In this document: positions 25,999 through 36,330 of the stretch, in pieces
How positions within the stretch are numbered: position 1 is the first letter of the stretch
Layout of the letters: every line of letters begins with the position of its first letter
Assembly (NCBI GenBank): GCA_910579845.1
Contig: CAJTWL010000002.1
Coordinates: forward strand, 62,001 to 126,000
Reading direction: 5' to 3'
DNA length: 64,000 nt
Source of the DNA: an uncultured Muribaculaceae bacterium
Lineage (GTDB): Bacteria; Bacteroidota; Bacteroidia; Bacteroidales; Muribaculaceae
Made by a program: the position numbers and the translations under genes
Notes under the pieces: model-generated
What the model was told of the DNA's origin: nothing
Databases searched by the model: none
Seen by the model: the letters and a program-made list of their open reading frames with translations, nothing else

Positions 25999-27975
25999 TT
26001 AGCTTAACTTAGCTCTTTTGCTGTCCATTATCAAGTAGATTATCAGCAGAGCATAGGCTATGCAGCCGAGAATCTGTGTAAGTTCGAAGGATAGCGGATT
26101 CTCATACTCGAAGCCGGCAAAACGTGTGATAGCCGCAAACACACCGAACAACGCGCCACCGGCAATCAGACCGGATGAGATCAGAGTGCCTCTGTCGCGA
26201 CGGGCATCGCAGACCTTTTTATCCTTTGACGAGTTGGCAACAAAATATGATACAGCACCACCCACAAGCATCGGGGTATTCAACGGAAGCGGTATGAACA
26301 TTCCCAGACAGAACGCCAATGCCGGAACACCCAGCCAGTTTAGAATCAGTGCCAAGACAGCTCCGGTCATATAAAGGATCCAAGGTGTGTCTCCGCCCAT
26401 CATCAAAGGCTCAATAACCTTAGCCATAGCATTTGCCTGAGGAGCAACGAGAGCGTCAGGACCGGAGAAGCCGTATACTTTGTTAAGCACGATGATCACA
26501 CCTCCTACTGTAGCGGCAGATACAAGTGTGCCGAGGAATTTCCATGTCTCCTGCTTCTTAGGTGTTGTACCAAGCCAATAACCGATCTTGAGGTCTGTCA
26601 CAAACCCGCCTGCCATAGACAACGCCGTACAAACCACACCTCCGATTACCATGGAAGCCACGATACCGGATGTACCCTTCAAGCCGATAGATACGAAAAT
26701 GGCGGAAGCCACGATCAGAGTCATCAAAGTCATGCCGGATACAGGGTTACTTCCCACAATGGCAATAGCGTTGGCAGCTACCGTTGTAAATAGGAATGCT
26801 ATAACTGTAACCACTGCCCATGCCACCAATGCCTGCCATAGAGTATGTATGACTCCGAGCCAGAAGAACAGAAGGACACAGAGAAGAGCAAGAACGATGA
26901 AAAAGACAACCTTCTTCATGGAGAGATCCATCTGCCAGCGGATCTCGGTCCTGGCATCTTTGGCGCCACCTTTGAATTCGCGTCCGGCGAGACCTACAGC
27001 CTGACGTATTATTGGCCATGATTTTACAATTCCTATCACACCTGCCATCGCGATACCGCCGATACCGATCATGCGGGCATAATCTTTGAACAGGGCATCA
27101 GGCGACATTGCCACAATCTCAGGAGAGCCATAAGTACCCATGAGCGGTATAATCACCCACCACACGAATATAGATCCGGCAAATATAACGAATGCATATT
27201 TGAGTCCTACAATATATCCGAGACCGAGAAGTGCCGCTCCTGTATTGCAGCTTAGCACAAGCTTGGTTTTCTCGGCTATGGCTATGCCCCAGGCGGAAGC
27301 TGTAGAGGTCACGGTCTCCGCCCACCATCCGAAGGTGGCTACAATATAATCATACACGCCACCGATCAATGAAGCGATAACAAGTGTTTTTGCCTGACCG
27401 CCACCCTCTCCGGCAGCAGATTGCTGACCTGACACAAGAACCTGTGTGGTAGCCGTAGCCTCCGGGAAAGGATATTTGCCATGCATATCCTTCACAAAGT
27501 ATTTACGGAACGGTATGAAGAAAAGAATTCCCAATATGCCTCCCAACAATGAACTCAGGAAGATCTGATAAAATTCCACCATTATGTCGGGATAGGACGC
27601 CTGCAGAATATATAATGCCGGCAATGTGAAGATAGCACCAGCCACTATCACTCCCGAACAGGAACCGATAGACTGTATAATAACATTCTGTCCGAGGGAA
27701 TTTTTCTTTTTCAATGCATTACTCAGACCTACGGCAATGATTGCGATAGGTATCGCGGCTTCAAATACCTGACCCACTTTCAGACCAAGATAAGCGGCGG
27801 CCGCTGAAAAGACAATCGCCATAAGCAGACCCATACCCACAGAATAAGGTGTCACTTCTTTCTGCTCACGGGCAGGATGCATCACCGGCACATACTTCTC
27901 GTCCGCCCCGAGTTCGCGAAACGCGTTCTCGGGCAATCCGGTGTCAGTGGTGTAAACTTCTTCGTTCTCTTTCAT
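25999..27975 (-). CDS. OPT-family oligopeptide transporter
   Basis: A 658-residue inner-membrane protein, started at the ATG at 27975 because the residues before it (from 28008) are poorly placed and the remaining N-terminus is the usual acidic tail (TGLPENAFRELGADEKYVPV). About 14-16 transmembrane segments follow. Family marks include TPYSVGMGLLMAIVFSAAAAYL, the GNPV-like SNPVSGMTL and the late NSSKDKKVCDARRDRGTL loop. OPT transporters import small peptides or metal-peptide chelates. It is transcribed divergently from the ECF sigma gene at 28164. Confidence 0.92.
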   Translation of the reverse strand: MKENEEVYTTDTGLPENAFRELGADEKYVPVMHPAREQKEVTPYSVGMGLLMAIVFSAAAAYLGLKVGQVFEAAIPIAIIAVGLSNALKKKNSLGQNVIIQSIGSCSGVIVAGAIFTLPALYILQASYPDIMVEFYQIFLSSLLGGILGILFFIPFRKYFVKDMHGKYPFPEATATTQVLVSGQQSAAGEGGGQAKTLVIASLIGGVYDYIVATFGWWAETVTSTASAWGIAIAEKTKLVLSCNTGAALLGLGYIVGLKYAFVIFAGSIFVWWVIIPLMGTYGSPEIVAMSPDALFKDYARMIGIGGIAMAGVIGIVKSWPIIRQAVGLAGREFKGGAKDARTEIRWQMDLSMKKVVFFIVLALLCVLLFFWLGVIHTLWQALVAWAVVTVIAFLFTTVAANAIAIVGSNPVSGMTLMTLIVASAIFVSIGLKGTSGIVASMVIGGVVCTALSMAGGFVTDLKIGYWLGTTPKKQETWKFLGTLVSAATVGGVIIVLNKVYGFSGPDALVAPQANAMAKVIEPLMMGGDTPWILYMTGAVLALILNWLGVPALAFCLGMFIPLPLNTPMLVGGAVSYFVANSSKDKKVCDARRDRGTLISSGLIAGGALFGVFAAITRFAGFEYENPLSFELTQILGCIAYALLIIYLIMDSKRAKLS

Positions 27976-28074
27976 AAAAATTGTTATAATTACTGTATTT
28001 TCTCTCACGAATTGTTCTATATTGCGAATTTAATATTTTTTTCGGATATTACGTTGCACCGTATCCCTGACCTA

Positions 28075-28105
28075 TTGCAAAATCGGCTAATTTTCATTAA
28101 TTTTG
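28075..28105 (+). promoter_or_regulatory. Putative promoter of the ECF sigma gene at 28164
   Basis: TTG (28075-28077) and TAATTTTG (28098-28105) are separated by 20 nt, matching the Bacteroidota primary sigma consensus. The gene-end-type motif TAAGAGCTTGTTTAAA lies at 28141, between this site and the start codon. Confidence 0.6.
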
Positions 28106-28163
28106 AAATAAACAAACCTGCAGACATCGGTTTCTAACAGTAAGAGCTTGTTTAAATTCCCAT

Positions 28164-28739
28164 ATGAGTGAACTAACGGATAATCAACTCCTTGAAAGAA
28201 TGAGCAACGGAGATACCGGTGCATTAGGCATCTTATATCTGCGTTATGCACCTTCCGTCAGCAATTTCGCATATCGATTCATAAAAGTCCGCGAGGATAT
28301 AGACGACATTACCCACGATATTTTCTGTTCTCTGTGGGATAACAGGAACTCCATTAAAAATCCCGAATCTCTTAAAGCTTATCTGTTCATGATGACCCGT
28401 AACGCCATCTTCAAGGCATACAAGCACAAAAAGGTCGTTGCTGAATATGAATCCGGGGTGAAGAATGCCGGTTTAAACGATACAGCTGACGGAGAAAAGC
28501 TTGTCACGACAAAAGATCTTCTTGAGATCATAGAACTGATGATTTCACAGCTTCCGGAGAAACAAAAGGAAGCCTTCAGAATGAGTAGATACGAAAACAA
28601 GACATATAGTGAAATTGCAGAGTGTTTAGGCATTAGTCAGAAAACAGTACAATACTATATCAGCCAGACACTTGCCGAACTTCGCAAACTTACCGAGGCA
28701 ATGCTGATATTCACCACATTTGATAATATCAGCTTTTAA
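28164..28739 (+). CDS. ECF-type RNA polymerase sigma-70 factor
   Basis: A 191-residue sigma factor. Region 2 is visible in YLRYAPSVSNFAYRFIKVRE, DDITHDIFCSLWDNR and SLKAYLFMMTRNAIF. Region 4 is visible in LPEKQKEAFRMSRYENKTYSEIAECLGISQKTVQYYISQTLAELRK-like sequence. There is no FecR gene next to it. The nearest FecR (36331-37323) is inside the minus-strand SusC operon whose 3' end converges on this gene. It could therefore be that operon's sigma factor, displaced to the other end; this is inference. Confidence 0.92.
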   Translation: MSELTDNQLLERMSNGDTGALGILYLRYAPSVSNFAYRFIKVREDIDDITHDIFCSLWDNRNSIKNPESLKAYLFMMTRNAIFKAYKHKKVVAEYESGVKNAGLNDTADGEKLVTTKDLLEIIELMISQLPEKQKEAFRMSRYENKTYSEIAECLGISQKTVQYYISQTLAELRKLTEAMLIFTTFDNISF

Positions 28740-28757
28740 ATAAAAGAATATAAAAAA

Positions 28758-28796
28758 TATGCCCCCTTCCCGCAAGGACAATGGAAAGGGGGCATA
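28758..28796. terminator. Bidirectional terminator between the sigma gene and the minus-strand operon
   Basis: A GC-rich stem of about 13 bp, TATGCCCCCTTCC against GGAAAGGGGGCATA with one mismatch, separates two convergent genes (stops at 28739 and 28816). An A-rich run lies on one side. Confidence 0.85.
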
Positions 28797-28815
28797 AAGG
28801 TTCCAACTCAATCGC

Positions 28816-29625
28816 TTATTTTACTACAACTTTCTTAGTAATTGATCCCTGACGCATCACATAAATGCCCGGAACCAATGACCCGGCGTTTTGCTTCACA
28901 CCATTAAGGTTGTAATATACGGCAGGCGCATCACTTTCCACATTTATTTCATTCACCGCAGATCCTGACGCATCAGCCAATGTAACCGCAATTCTGTAGG
29001 CCATCTGTGTCGGTGCATCCGGCTCTCCCTTAAATGTCAACACCGTTACGATGTCATCTCCGGCTTCCCACGTATTGAGAGTTTTGTTCTCATTAATGGT
29101 TTGTGTACCCACAGGTTCTTTCTGCCCCTCAAGCACTTTCACCATGGTACTGCCACAGGCACGATCCGGACAACCTTCGGATGTCGAAGACATAACCACC
29201 TTGGTTATTTTCTTACCTTGGGGAGCGTTAAACATCAGCTCTTCTGTCTGGTACCAACGCAGATCGCAATAGAAATCGGAAGGCTTTGGATCTGCCGGAT
29301 ATTTTTTTGCAAACGAACCGAAAAAGAAACGTGGGTAATCTTTATATTTGTCGGGATTAGACAAAGTTATGCCCACACCATCTTTGGTTATTGTCTCACC
29401 TTCAAGAATAAGTACATGGTTTGCACTTGACACATAACTGCGGTCCTTCTCCTCGCCTTTCTTGTTTATATATTTGGCAGTCTGAAGTTCAACAAGAGAT
29501 AGAGGCGAATATTTAAATTGCCCGAGGTCGGCAGTATTTGAAAAATCGAACACAACATCCTGAGCATTTGAACAAAAAGCACCTGCTCCCAATAAAATTG
29601 CAGAAAGTAAAAATACATTTTTCAT
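28816..29625 (-). CDS. Secreted protein with a T9SS-like C-terminal tail
   Basis: A 269-residue protein with a signal peptide (MKNVFLLSAILLGAGAFCSNAQ). The C-terminal segment AVYYNLNGVKQNAGSLVPGIYVMRQG and the KKVVVK end match the short sorting-tail style seen in many Bacteroidales exported proteins. The body is beta-rich with no recognised catalytic motif. It is the last gene of the SusC/D operon that begins at 39916. It may bind or process the ligand at the cell surface; no more can be said from the sequence. Confidence 0.75.
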   Translation of the reverse strand: MKNVFLLSAILLGAGAFCSNAQDVVFDFSNTADLGQFKYSPLSLVELQTAKYINKKGEEKDRSYVSSANHVLILEGETITKDGVGITLSNPDKYKDYPRFFFGSFAKKYPADPKPSDFYCDLRWYQTEELMFNAPQGKKITKVVMSSTSEGCPDRACGSTMVKVLEGQKEPVGTQTINENKTLNTWEAGDDIVTVLTFKGEPDAPTQMAYRIAVTLADASGSAVNEINVESDAPAVYYNLNGVKQNAGSLVPGIYVMRQGSITKKVVVK

Positions 29626-29704
29626 AAGTTATAATTTTTTAGGTTAATATTATCTATTGGTCTATCTGTCGCCCTAAGCTTCAGATAGACCAATTATCAG
29701 TTTA

Positions 29705-31021
29705 TCAATTTACAATCACCTTGAAATTATCCATAAACATACGTGAATTCCAGCCATTGGGATCCGCATACAGATTATCAATTGATCCGGGTCCGGCTAC
29801 AAATACGACTCGCGATGTTCCGTCCATTCCCTTGACATCGATATTGAATTGCGCAGATGGAGTCTGCCATATGACAGTAGCGGTCGGATCCACAGACTTG
29901 AGCATCCATGCATTCTCATCAAGAATGAACCTGACAGCTTCAAGCTCGACATTACGGCTGCCGTCGCGATAAGTTATAGAATGCCCCAGCTCTCCGGTAG
30001 ATGAACAGCCCGTTATTTTTCCCGGACCGAGAACAGCCACATAAAACATGTTATGGTTGTCCTTTACATTCTTACCGGTGGCGTAACCAAGCATACTCCA
30101 TGAAACTGTGACATCGGAAGCGCTTCCTATTTCAGGTATAGATGGAGAACAGGCATCACCGCCGAAACCGCCCTTGCCGAACTTCACAAACTTGTCGCGA
30201 TAGTAGAACCACCTTGAAACAGATGTCCACCCGTGGGCAATCTGCTCGTCTGTCCAGGAATCCATTCCCGCCTCAGCGCCATTTGCATTCCAGCCAAGGA
30301 TTCCGGCCTTTGGATTGGGCAGCCAACTAAAATCATCGAAGAATGTGGCATACAGCTGGACTATATTAATGGTCTTGCCCAATTCAGAGAACTCCCCTTT
30401 TCCATAAACCTCAAGCTCCGCCGACAGATCCTCCCCGCTTGTGTTTGCAATGGATGTGGATATCTCTATTTCCTTTGCAGAAACAGGGACAGCGGTGAAA
30501 CGCGATGCATTTTCACCGCTTATGCGGCAATCCCATTCGAAATTTGCATCGACAGATACAGACACTGTACCGCCGGTCCTTTTCAAGGTCAGCTGTGAAG
30601 CCGAGAGATTAAGAAATGGGGCACATCCTTCTTGCGAATAACTGAGCACCTGCGATGTTTCCTGACCGTTAATATAGACTTTGAAACGTGCCTCACGCAC
30701 ATTGGCATTGAGATTCTCATCACAATATACACGTATTATGCCGTCATCCTCTCCATCCATAGGATGTATCTTGGTCCAGGAAACAGCTTCATGATTCTCC
30801 GGCACAAGCTGCCACGTCCCATTGGCACGGATTATCAGCTTCTTACCCTGTGTAAATGTACTCATATCTATTCCCTTCTGGGGAATCACAAGATTATCAA
30901 GATTCTCAATGGTAAAATAAGGCTCACCTTTGACAGGCTCATCATCTTTGCACGCTGTAAAAACAGATGCGACAAGCATGACCATCCCCGGAATCATTAA
31001 ATATCGAGATATATGTTTCAT
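29705..31021 (-). CDS. Surface lipoprotein with BACON-like domains
   Basis: A 438-residue protein with a lipoprotein signal peptide (lipobox FTAC, Cys near residue 24). Residues about 35-135 and 136-220 look like BACON or Ig-like domains (LIIRANGTWQLVPEN; LNLSASQLTLKRTGGTVSVSV). The C-terminal 200 residues (from FFDDFSWLPNPKAGI) resemble a jelly-roll ligand-binding domain. In SusC/D loci such lipoproteins sit downstream of SusD and bind the substrate at the cell surface, which fits its place 36 nt after the SusD stop. The ligand is unknown. Confidence 0.75.
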   Translation of the reverse strand: MKHISRYLMIPGMVMLVASVFTACKDDEPVKGEPYFTIENLDNLVIPQKGIDMSTFTQGKKLIIRANGTWQLVPENHEAVSWTKIHPMDGEDDGIIRVYCDENLNANVREARFKVYINGQETSQVLSYSQEGCAPFLNLSASQLTLKRTGGTVSVSVDANFEWDCRISGENASRFTAVPVSAKEIEISTSIANTSGEDLSAELEVYGKGEFSELGKTINIVQLYATFFDDFSWLPNPKAGILGWNANGAEAGMDSWTDEQIAHGWTSVSRWFYYRDKFVKFGKGGFGGDACSPSIPEIGSASDVTVSWSMLGYATGKNVKDNHNMFYVAVLGPGKITGCSSTGELGHSITYRDGSRNVELEAVRFILDENAWMLKSVDPTATVIWQTPSAQFNIDVKGMDGTSRVVFVAGPGSIDNLYADPNGWNSRMFMDNFKVIVN

Positions 31022-31057
31022 TGATTTATATATTTAGCGTGTGAATTCAGAGACTGT

Positions 31058-32638
31058 TTATCTTGGATTTGCAACCGGGAATGTACCGGTTATAGCCATT
31101 TTGCTCCACCATACGGGAGTGCGCATTGTGTTGTCACCACCCATTCGCTTCAAAGCGACCGCCACATTGTCCGGATTCGTTCCCGTTGTAGATGAACAAT
31201 ATGCCATACGCTGCGGGAACTGATAATTGTTGTAGAATGTTCCCTCGCCGATTGTCAGCAATGGCCATCCCGTACGACGTATCTCATGATATGCCTCCAT
31301 CCCTATCCAGAAAAGAGCGAGAAATTTCTGCTCACAGATAAGTTTTTCCTTATTCTGCTCATTATCCCATCCTGCAAGGTGACTGTTCAGGAATTTTGTA
31401 ATATTTTCATCATTGATCGGAGCTTTTACTTTTGAATATACCTCATACTCGGCCCACTTCTGGCAAGAAGCAGTGACAGCGGTCTCGTAATGCTGACGGG
31501 CAGCTGTCTCACCCCCGCTTATCAATCCTTTCAACGCGGCTTCCGCCAATATGAATTCCACCTCCGCATAATCCATAAAAAACGCATGGGCGTCATCCCT
31601 TACAAGCACCTCATAATTCAGATGAGACGCATCTTTCCCGGCGACACCGGCATCTTCAGCCAGACATCCCGAAATCGTACCTTTCCAGTCATCCACACCG
31701 GAGCGTTTTGTAGCCCAGGTTGTCAGGCGTGGATCCTGCTCGTTTACCGTCCCGTCGGAATACACTGTCATTTTCAAGAACTGTTCGGCAAGTATATATG
31801 AGTTGCTTGTAAACTTACTCTTGTCAACATCAAGAGGACGGAACTGATTGTAATAAGGGTCTACGCCGGTATTGCGAACAGTGGCATTATCGGCATTGGA
31901 CTTGAATACAGGATACATATTAGGATTATCTACAATCTGCTGCATCTTTTCTCCGACTTTCATCTCTGTTCTGCCGCTGACTCGGCAGAGTAGCCTCAGA
32001 TAAATTGAATTATTGAATTTACGCCAAAGCTTCATATCACCATTATACATCAGATCCATCGAGGTCTTTTCAAATTTCGGATTCTTGGCATACAGTTCAT
32101 TTGCTCTCTCAAGTTCCGCGAACATCTGCTCATATACCTCTTTCTGACTGTCGAACACCGGATGATCCAGCCCCTCATCGCCTCTATAAGCCTCCTTATA
32201 AGGAATATCTCCGAAAATATCCGTAAGATTTGAAAGCAAATAAACCTTAAGCGTCAGTGCAACAGCTTTGCATGCGTCCGAATTATACTTATCGGCAAGT
32301 TTGTACATGTGCACTGCGTTGCCGGCTTTAGTACAGTAATTGCTCCATATCGAGGAATATTGGTTATCGGCTATCTTATATCTGTGCCGTTCCTGCGCTG
32401 TCATCGGCGTGCATGCCGTGAACTGTACAAGTTCATTACACCAGTAATATGCATACTGCTGATTATTTTTTGCAGTGGTATAAAATAGATTCTCAAACAT
32501 CCCGTAAGGCTGAAGTTCACCTACCAGCATTTTATTGGGATCGGTATTTGTTTTCTCGAAATCGTGTGTGCATCCGCCAATCAGAGCCGACACAGCCACA
32601 ATCGTTGGAAACATTATCCCTTTCTTTATTAATTTCAT
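31058..32638 (-). CDS. SusD/RagB-like lipoprotein (SusD-like_2 type)
   Basis: A 526-residue surface lipoprotein (lipobox IGGC, Cys near residue 23) with TPR-like helices typical of SusD. Family marks are the FEKTNTDPNKM start, the NLTDIFGDIPYKEAY segment, YAEVEFILAEAALKG and the late LFWIGMEAYHEIRRTGWP segment. SusD proteins form the lid of SusC transporters and capture the substrate. The gene lies directly behind the interrupted SusC gene (22-nt gap). Its own frame is intact, so the operon may still be expressed or was inactivated recently. The stop codon is part of the recurring motif CTGTTTA. Confidence 0.93.
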   Translation of the reverse strand: MKLIKKGIMFPTIVAVSALIGGCTHDFEKTNTDPNKMLVGELQPYGMFENLFYTTAKNNQQYAYYWCNELVQFTACTPMTAQERHRYKIADNQYSSIWSNYCTKAGNAVHMYKLADKYNSDACKAVALTLKVYLLSNLTDIFGDIPYKEAYRGDEGLDHPVFDSQKEVYEQMFAELERANELYAKNPKFEKTSMDLMYNGDMKLWRKFNNSIYLRLLCRVSGRTEMKVGEKMQQIVDNPNMYPVFKSNADNATVRNTGVDPYYNQFRPLDVDKSKFTSNSYILAEQFLKMTVYSDGTVNEQDPRLTTWATKRSGVDDWKGTISGCLAEDAGVAGKDASHLNYEVLVRDDAHAFFMDYAEVEFILAEAALKGLISGGETAARQHYETAVTASCQKWAEYEVYSKVKAPINDENITKFLNSHLAGWDNEQNKEKLICEQKFLALFWIGMEAYHEIRRTGWPLLTIGEGTFYNNYQFPQRMAYCSSTTGTNPDNVAVALKRMGGDNTMRTPVWWSKMAITGTFPVANPR

Positions 32639-32660
32639 AGTGTTTCGGTTAAGAGTCTGT

Positions 32661-33644
32661 TTAAAAAGATAATTTTATATTCACGCCATATGTGCGGGTC
32701 ATCGGCAACGCACCAGCCTCCACTCCGCTATATACGTTGGTGCCGACCATTGTACCACACTCGGGATCATAGATAGGGAATTTTGTTATGCAAAACAGGT
32801 TCGTCGCATAAAAGCCGACCGAAAGCCCCTGTATAGCCTTTGTCTTGCGGCATATACGTGCCGGGAGATTATAGTCAAGACGTAATTCTTTAAACTTGAG
32901 GAAATCGGTCTTGAATATATTCTCCTCGGCATTGTCTCTTTTGAAAATCTGGTTGTAATATGAGTTGATACTTTCGGTAACTGTAGTGTTCGGCTTATAT
33001 GTCACTGTACCGTCAGCATTGGTTACGACATTGACACCCTCTACAACAAGGCCGTCGTTACGTCCCGACAATGAATTCTCAAGTTTGCCCTGATAAGCCA
33101 GAATCGCGTGTGTTACTGAATACGCGTGTCCACCCATCTGTGCTGTGAAATTCATTCCCAATGTAAAGTCTTTATAGCGGAAATTCATAGACAGTCCACC
33201 TCTCCATGTCGGATTTATCTTACCCAGATTACGTTCAGGAGACTCGTCTATCATCGGATAACCGGTTTTTTCATTGATGATCTTCATCCCCGCGCAACTT
33301 ACAGTGTTGCCGTTGGCATCAACATAAGTAGCATCTTCCGGAGCACGCTGGTATCCACGTCCGTAAAGCCAGAACATCTCCTTTCCGAGATATGAATAGA
33401 TATTGGCATAGTTGCCTACGATTCCTGCCGCCGACTGATATGGCACTCTCGGATCCCATCCGTCCTCAAGGGCTACCAGCTTATTCCAGTTACGGCTCCA
33501 GTTGATATCTATGTTCCATGTAAAATCGCGGGTTCTTACGGGTACTCCATGCAATGCGATCTCAATACCCCGGTTTCGTATCTCACCGCAGTTCATACGT
33601 TTATTAGATGAGCCTATAATAGGGTCGGTGATGGCGCTGATAAT
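32661..33644 (-). pseudogene. C-terminal barrel segment of the SusC protein, cut off by an amber codon
   Basis: This segment continues in exactly the same frame as the upstream SusC coding region after a TAG at 33645-33647. Sixteen codons (IISAITDPIIGSSNKR) lead to the first ATG at 33596. The following 311 residues (MNCGEIRNRGIEIALHG, RNLGKINPTWRGGLSMNF, and the final GVNIKLSF strand) are the normal C-terminal third of a SusC barrel. If the TAG were read as an amino acid, one 1206-residue SusC protein would result. Independent translation from 33596 would yield a barrel fragment without a signal peptide, so no function is expected. Confidence 0.85.
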
Positions 33645-36281
33645 CTAGTTGGTGGTACGGGAATCATAATAAGCGATATCGAAGCCAAGACGATTCATGA
33701 AGAATTTTGTTTCGATTCCGGTTTCCCAACTCTCCACATTCTCAGGCTTGATATAATAGTTCGCCCTGTTGCTCGGTAGTGAATAGCTGCCCGGATAAAC
33801 TGTTGACGCGGAGTAAGAGTCGACAAGAGTATACGGCGATGTGTCATTGCCGACGTTAGCCCAGGATGCACGTAATTTGAGCATATTTACCCAAGGTGCC
33901 TTATCTCTGAACTTAAGGACCTGATCAAGAAGCACGCTTGCTGATACAGAGGGATAAAGAAACGACCAGTTGTCTTTGCCAAGAGCTGACGACCAGTCAT
34001 TTCGGGCTGTAACATCAAGAAAGTATGTATTATCCCAGCCTGCGTTCAGGAACCCGTAAAAGCTGTTCACCACCTTCCGGCTGCGCCAGTTATATTCACG
34101 GGGATTCTCACCTGTAGGAAGGTTGGTCGAGTTATATACACCCTCTTCACCCAGTTTGGACAATGTGATCGAGTTTCTCCATATGCCACGTGTCATGTTG
34201 TTTCCTCCGAAAGCGGCATTTAGACTCAGTCTGTCATTAATGAGATTATTGTTTACATATTTGATAAGGAAATCTATATTCGTTTCAATGTCACGGTTGT
34301 TCTGCTCACGATAGAAACCGGACTTATAACCCGGGGTACGATAAGGTTTTTTCTGCTGACGGAAGTCTGTGCTGAAATCCGTACCTGCCCTCAAGTCAAG
34401 AGAAAGACCTTTTACCGGGAAAGTTATCTGCAGCAGTACATTGCCATATACCCGGTCCTTATTGATGGCATTTGTGGCTTCATATAGCTGCTGATATGGA
34501 TTACCCGGCTCTGAATTTCCGAGGCGGTTGACCATACTTACACCGTCATATCGGTTCGATTCATAATTCTCCTTGGTACACCTGCCCATGAAATACTCAT
34601 CCTTGTAGAGCCGCATGCTGTTGTTGGTCGTGCCCCAGAGAATGTAATATGTAGGTGCGGATGTGGAATAGCCGGATATCGGCATATTGTCCGATGTCTT
34701 GTGCAGATAATTCGCCTTGGCCTGAAATTTTATCCACTTGTTCATCTTTGTTGTGAATGAGAAAGACACGGACGTATTCGCATAACCGGTATTAGGCATT
34801 ATCCAATTGTTTCGTGTGTCAGTGACTGAAACACGTGCATTTGTACCTTTGCCATTATTGGAAGTAAGTGTTACACTGTTCTTGAAAGTCGTTCCTGTTC
34901 TGAAGATTCCGGTATACCAGTCATCAGCGTAGACAAAAGGGGTAAGAGTATATTCGCCTGTATCCCAATTATATGAATTATACTGATTTCGCAGTTTATT
35001 TGGGTCATATTTCTCACCGAAAGAATAACGGGAACTCGGTTCCGGACTGTAGAAGCCTTCCGGGAGTTCGGTTTTATTAAACTGCCAGAAACTGAAACGG
35101 CTGAACCCGTTATCATTACCGGGACCATACTCTTTCTGGAAATCAGGAAAATATCCCGCGCGCTCAAAAGTCACAGATGAACTGACGGTCACACCTATAC
35201 CCTTCGACTTTCTGCCGGATTTTGTAGTGATTACAATCGCACCGTTCGCGGCACGCGAACCATAAAGCGCCGTAGCTGCCGGACCTTTCAGTACAGAGAC
35301 GCTCTCCACATCCTCGGGGTTTATTTCGGAAGCGCCGTTACCGAAATCAACCGGGCTGTCGGCATTTGAGTATGTCGAACCGGATCCGGTACCTGCATCT
35401 CCAGATGAAACAGGCACACCATCTACAACGAACAGAGCCTCGTTATTGCCATAATTTAGCGATTGGTCACCACGCAACACTACACGCATCGAACCGTTGG
35501 GACCGGTACCCGCGCCTGTGGCGCTAAGACCTGCCACCTTGCCGTCAAGCGCGTTGAGCCAGTTGCCCGACACTGTATTGTTTAGGTCATCGCCGGAAAC
35601 CTTGCTTACCGCATATCCGATTGATTTCTGTTCACGGGTAATACCCAAAGCTGTCACTACTACCTCATCAAGATTCTCAGAGACCGATTTCATGACAATT
35701 TTAAGATTCTTCCCCCTCACCGCTTTCACCTCTGCAGACGAAAACCCCACATAACGGACTGTAAGTACAGGATTCGCGCCTGATACCTGGAATGAGAATC
35801 TACCTTCCACATTGGTGGTAGATCCGACATTGGCACCTTTCTGCATTACGGTAGCACCTATCATCGGTTCACCTTTCTCATCGGTAACCACACCCGAAAC
35901 GATCCAGGTCGCAGCTTTTCTAACTTTGCTTTTTACATTTTCGGGTTCTTGTGACTTTTTTGGCGTAGCGGCATTTGCAAGTAATATCTTACGGTTCTGA
36001 ACGCGCACGGACACGTCAGGGAGGATCTCCCTAAGAATATGACCGATAGGTTTATTCTGTGCTTTTATCGTCACTTTCCTGTCAAGTGACAGATCCGCGT
36101 CAGCATAAGCGAATGTGTAACTGCTTTTCTTCTCAATCATATTGAGAACTTCTCTCACCGGCAAATTATCAGCCTGTATACTCAACGTCTCCTTCTGCCC
36201 GAAAGCATTAGCTGAAATCGATAACAGGACAAACATGATTGCCAGAAACCGGCAACGGTTTAGTCGTTTAAAATGATTCAT
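33645..36281 (-). CDS. SusC/RagA-type TonB-dependent transporter, truncated by an in-frame TAG
   Basis: The first 878 residues of a SusC protein. A signal peptide (about 1-28) is followed by an STN domain (about 33-100, DNLPVREVLNMIEKKSSYTF), a CarboxypepD_reg domain (about 125-210, VSGVVTDEKGEPMIGATV) and a TonB box/plug (LDEVVVTALGI; NPEDVESVSVLKGPAATALYG). Most of the barrel follows, to YYDSRTTN, then TAG. The usual residue here in relatives is Gln (TTNQII), so a single CAG-to-TAG change explains the stop. The STN domain signals to FecR, whose gene is directly upstream (36331). Loss of the last beta strands should prevent barrel insertion unless the codon is read through. Confidence 0.88.
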   Translation of the reverse strand: MNHFKRLNRCRFLAIMFVLLSISANAFGQKETLSIQADNLPVREVLNMIEKKSSYTFAYADADLSLDRKVTIKAQNKPIGHILREILPDVSVRVQNRKILLANAATPKKSQEPENVKSKVRKAATWIVSGVVTDEKGEPMIGATVMQKGANVGSTTNVEGRFSFQVSGANPVLTVRYVGFSSAEVKAVRGKNLKIVMKSVSENLDEVVVTALGITREQKSIGYAVSKVSGDDLNNTVSGNWLNALDGKVAGLSATGAGTGPNGSMRVVLRGDQSLNYGNNEALFVVDGVPVSSGDAGTGSGSTYSNADSPVDFGNGASEINPEDVESVSVLKGPAATALYGSRAANGAIVITTKSGRKSKGIGVTVSSSVTFERAGYFPDFQKEYGPGNDNGFSRFSFWQFNKTELPEGFYSPEPSSRYSFGEKYDPNKLRNQYNSYNWDTGEYTLTPFVYADDWYTGIFRTGTTFKNSVTLTSNNGKGTNARVSVTDTRNNWIMPNTGYANTSVSFSFTTKMNKWIKFQAKANYLHKTSDNMPISGYSTSAPTYYILWGTTNNSMRLYKDEYFMGRCTKENYESNRYDGVSMVNRLGNSEPGNPYQQLYEATNAINKDRVYGNVLLQITFPVKGLSLDLRAGTDFSTDFRQQKKPYRTPGYKSGFYREQNNRDIETNIDFLIKYVNNNLINDRLSLNAAFGGNNMTRGIWRNSITLSKLGEEGVYNSTNLPTGENPREYNWRSRKVVNSFYGFLNAGWDNTYFLDVTARNDWSSALGKDNWSFLYPSVSASVLLDQVLKFRDKAPWVNMLKLRASWANVGNDTSPYTLVDSYSASTVYPGSYSLPSNRANYYIKPENVESWETGIETKFFMNRLGFDIAYYDSRTTN

Positions 36282-36330
36282 TAGATGTTATTGGTTAGTT
36301 ATAAAGTATTAAGCTTATAATAATAGTTAT

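Noticed and set aside
28141..28158. Ribosome binding or riboswitch element before the sigma gene
   Set aside because: The sequence is one copy of the short motif repeated across the window; no structured RNA is visible.
32661..33596. Separate stand-alone outer-membrane gene after SusC
   Set aside because: The frame continues from the SusC gene through one TAG and there is no signal peptide, so it is a fragment of that gene.
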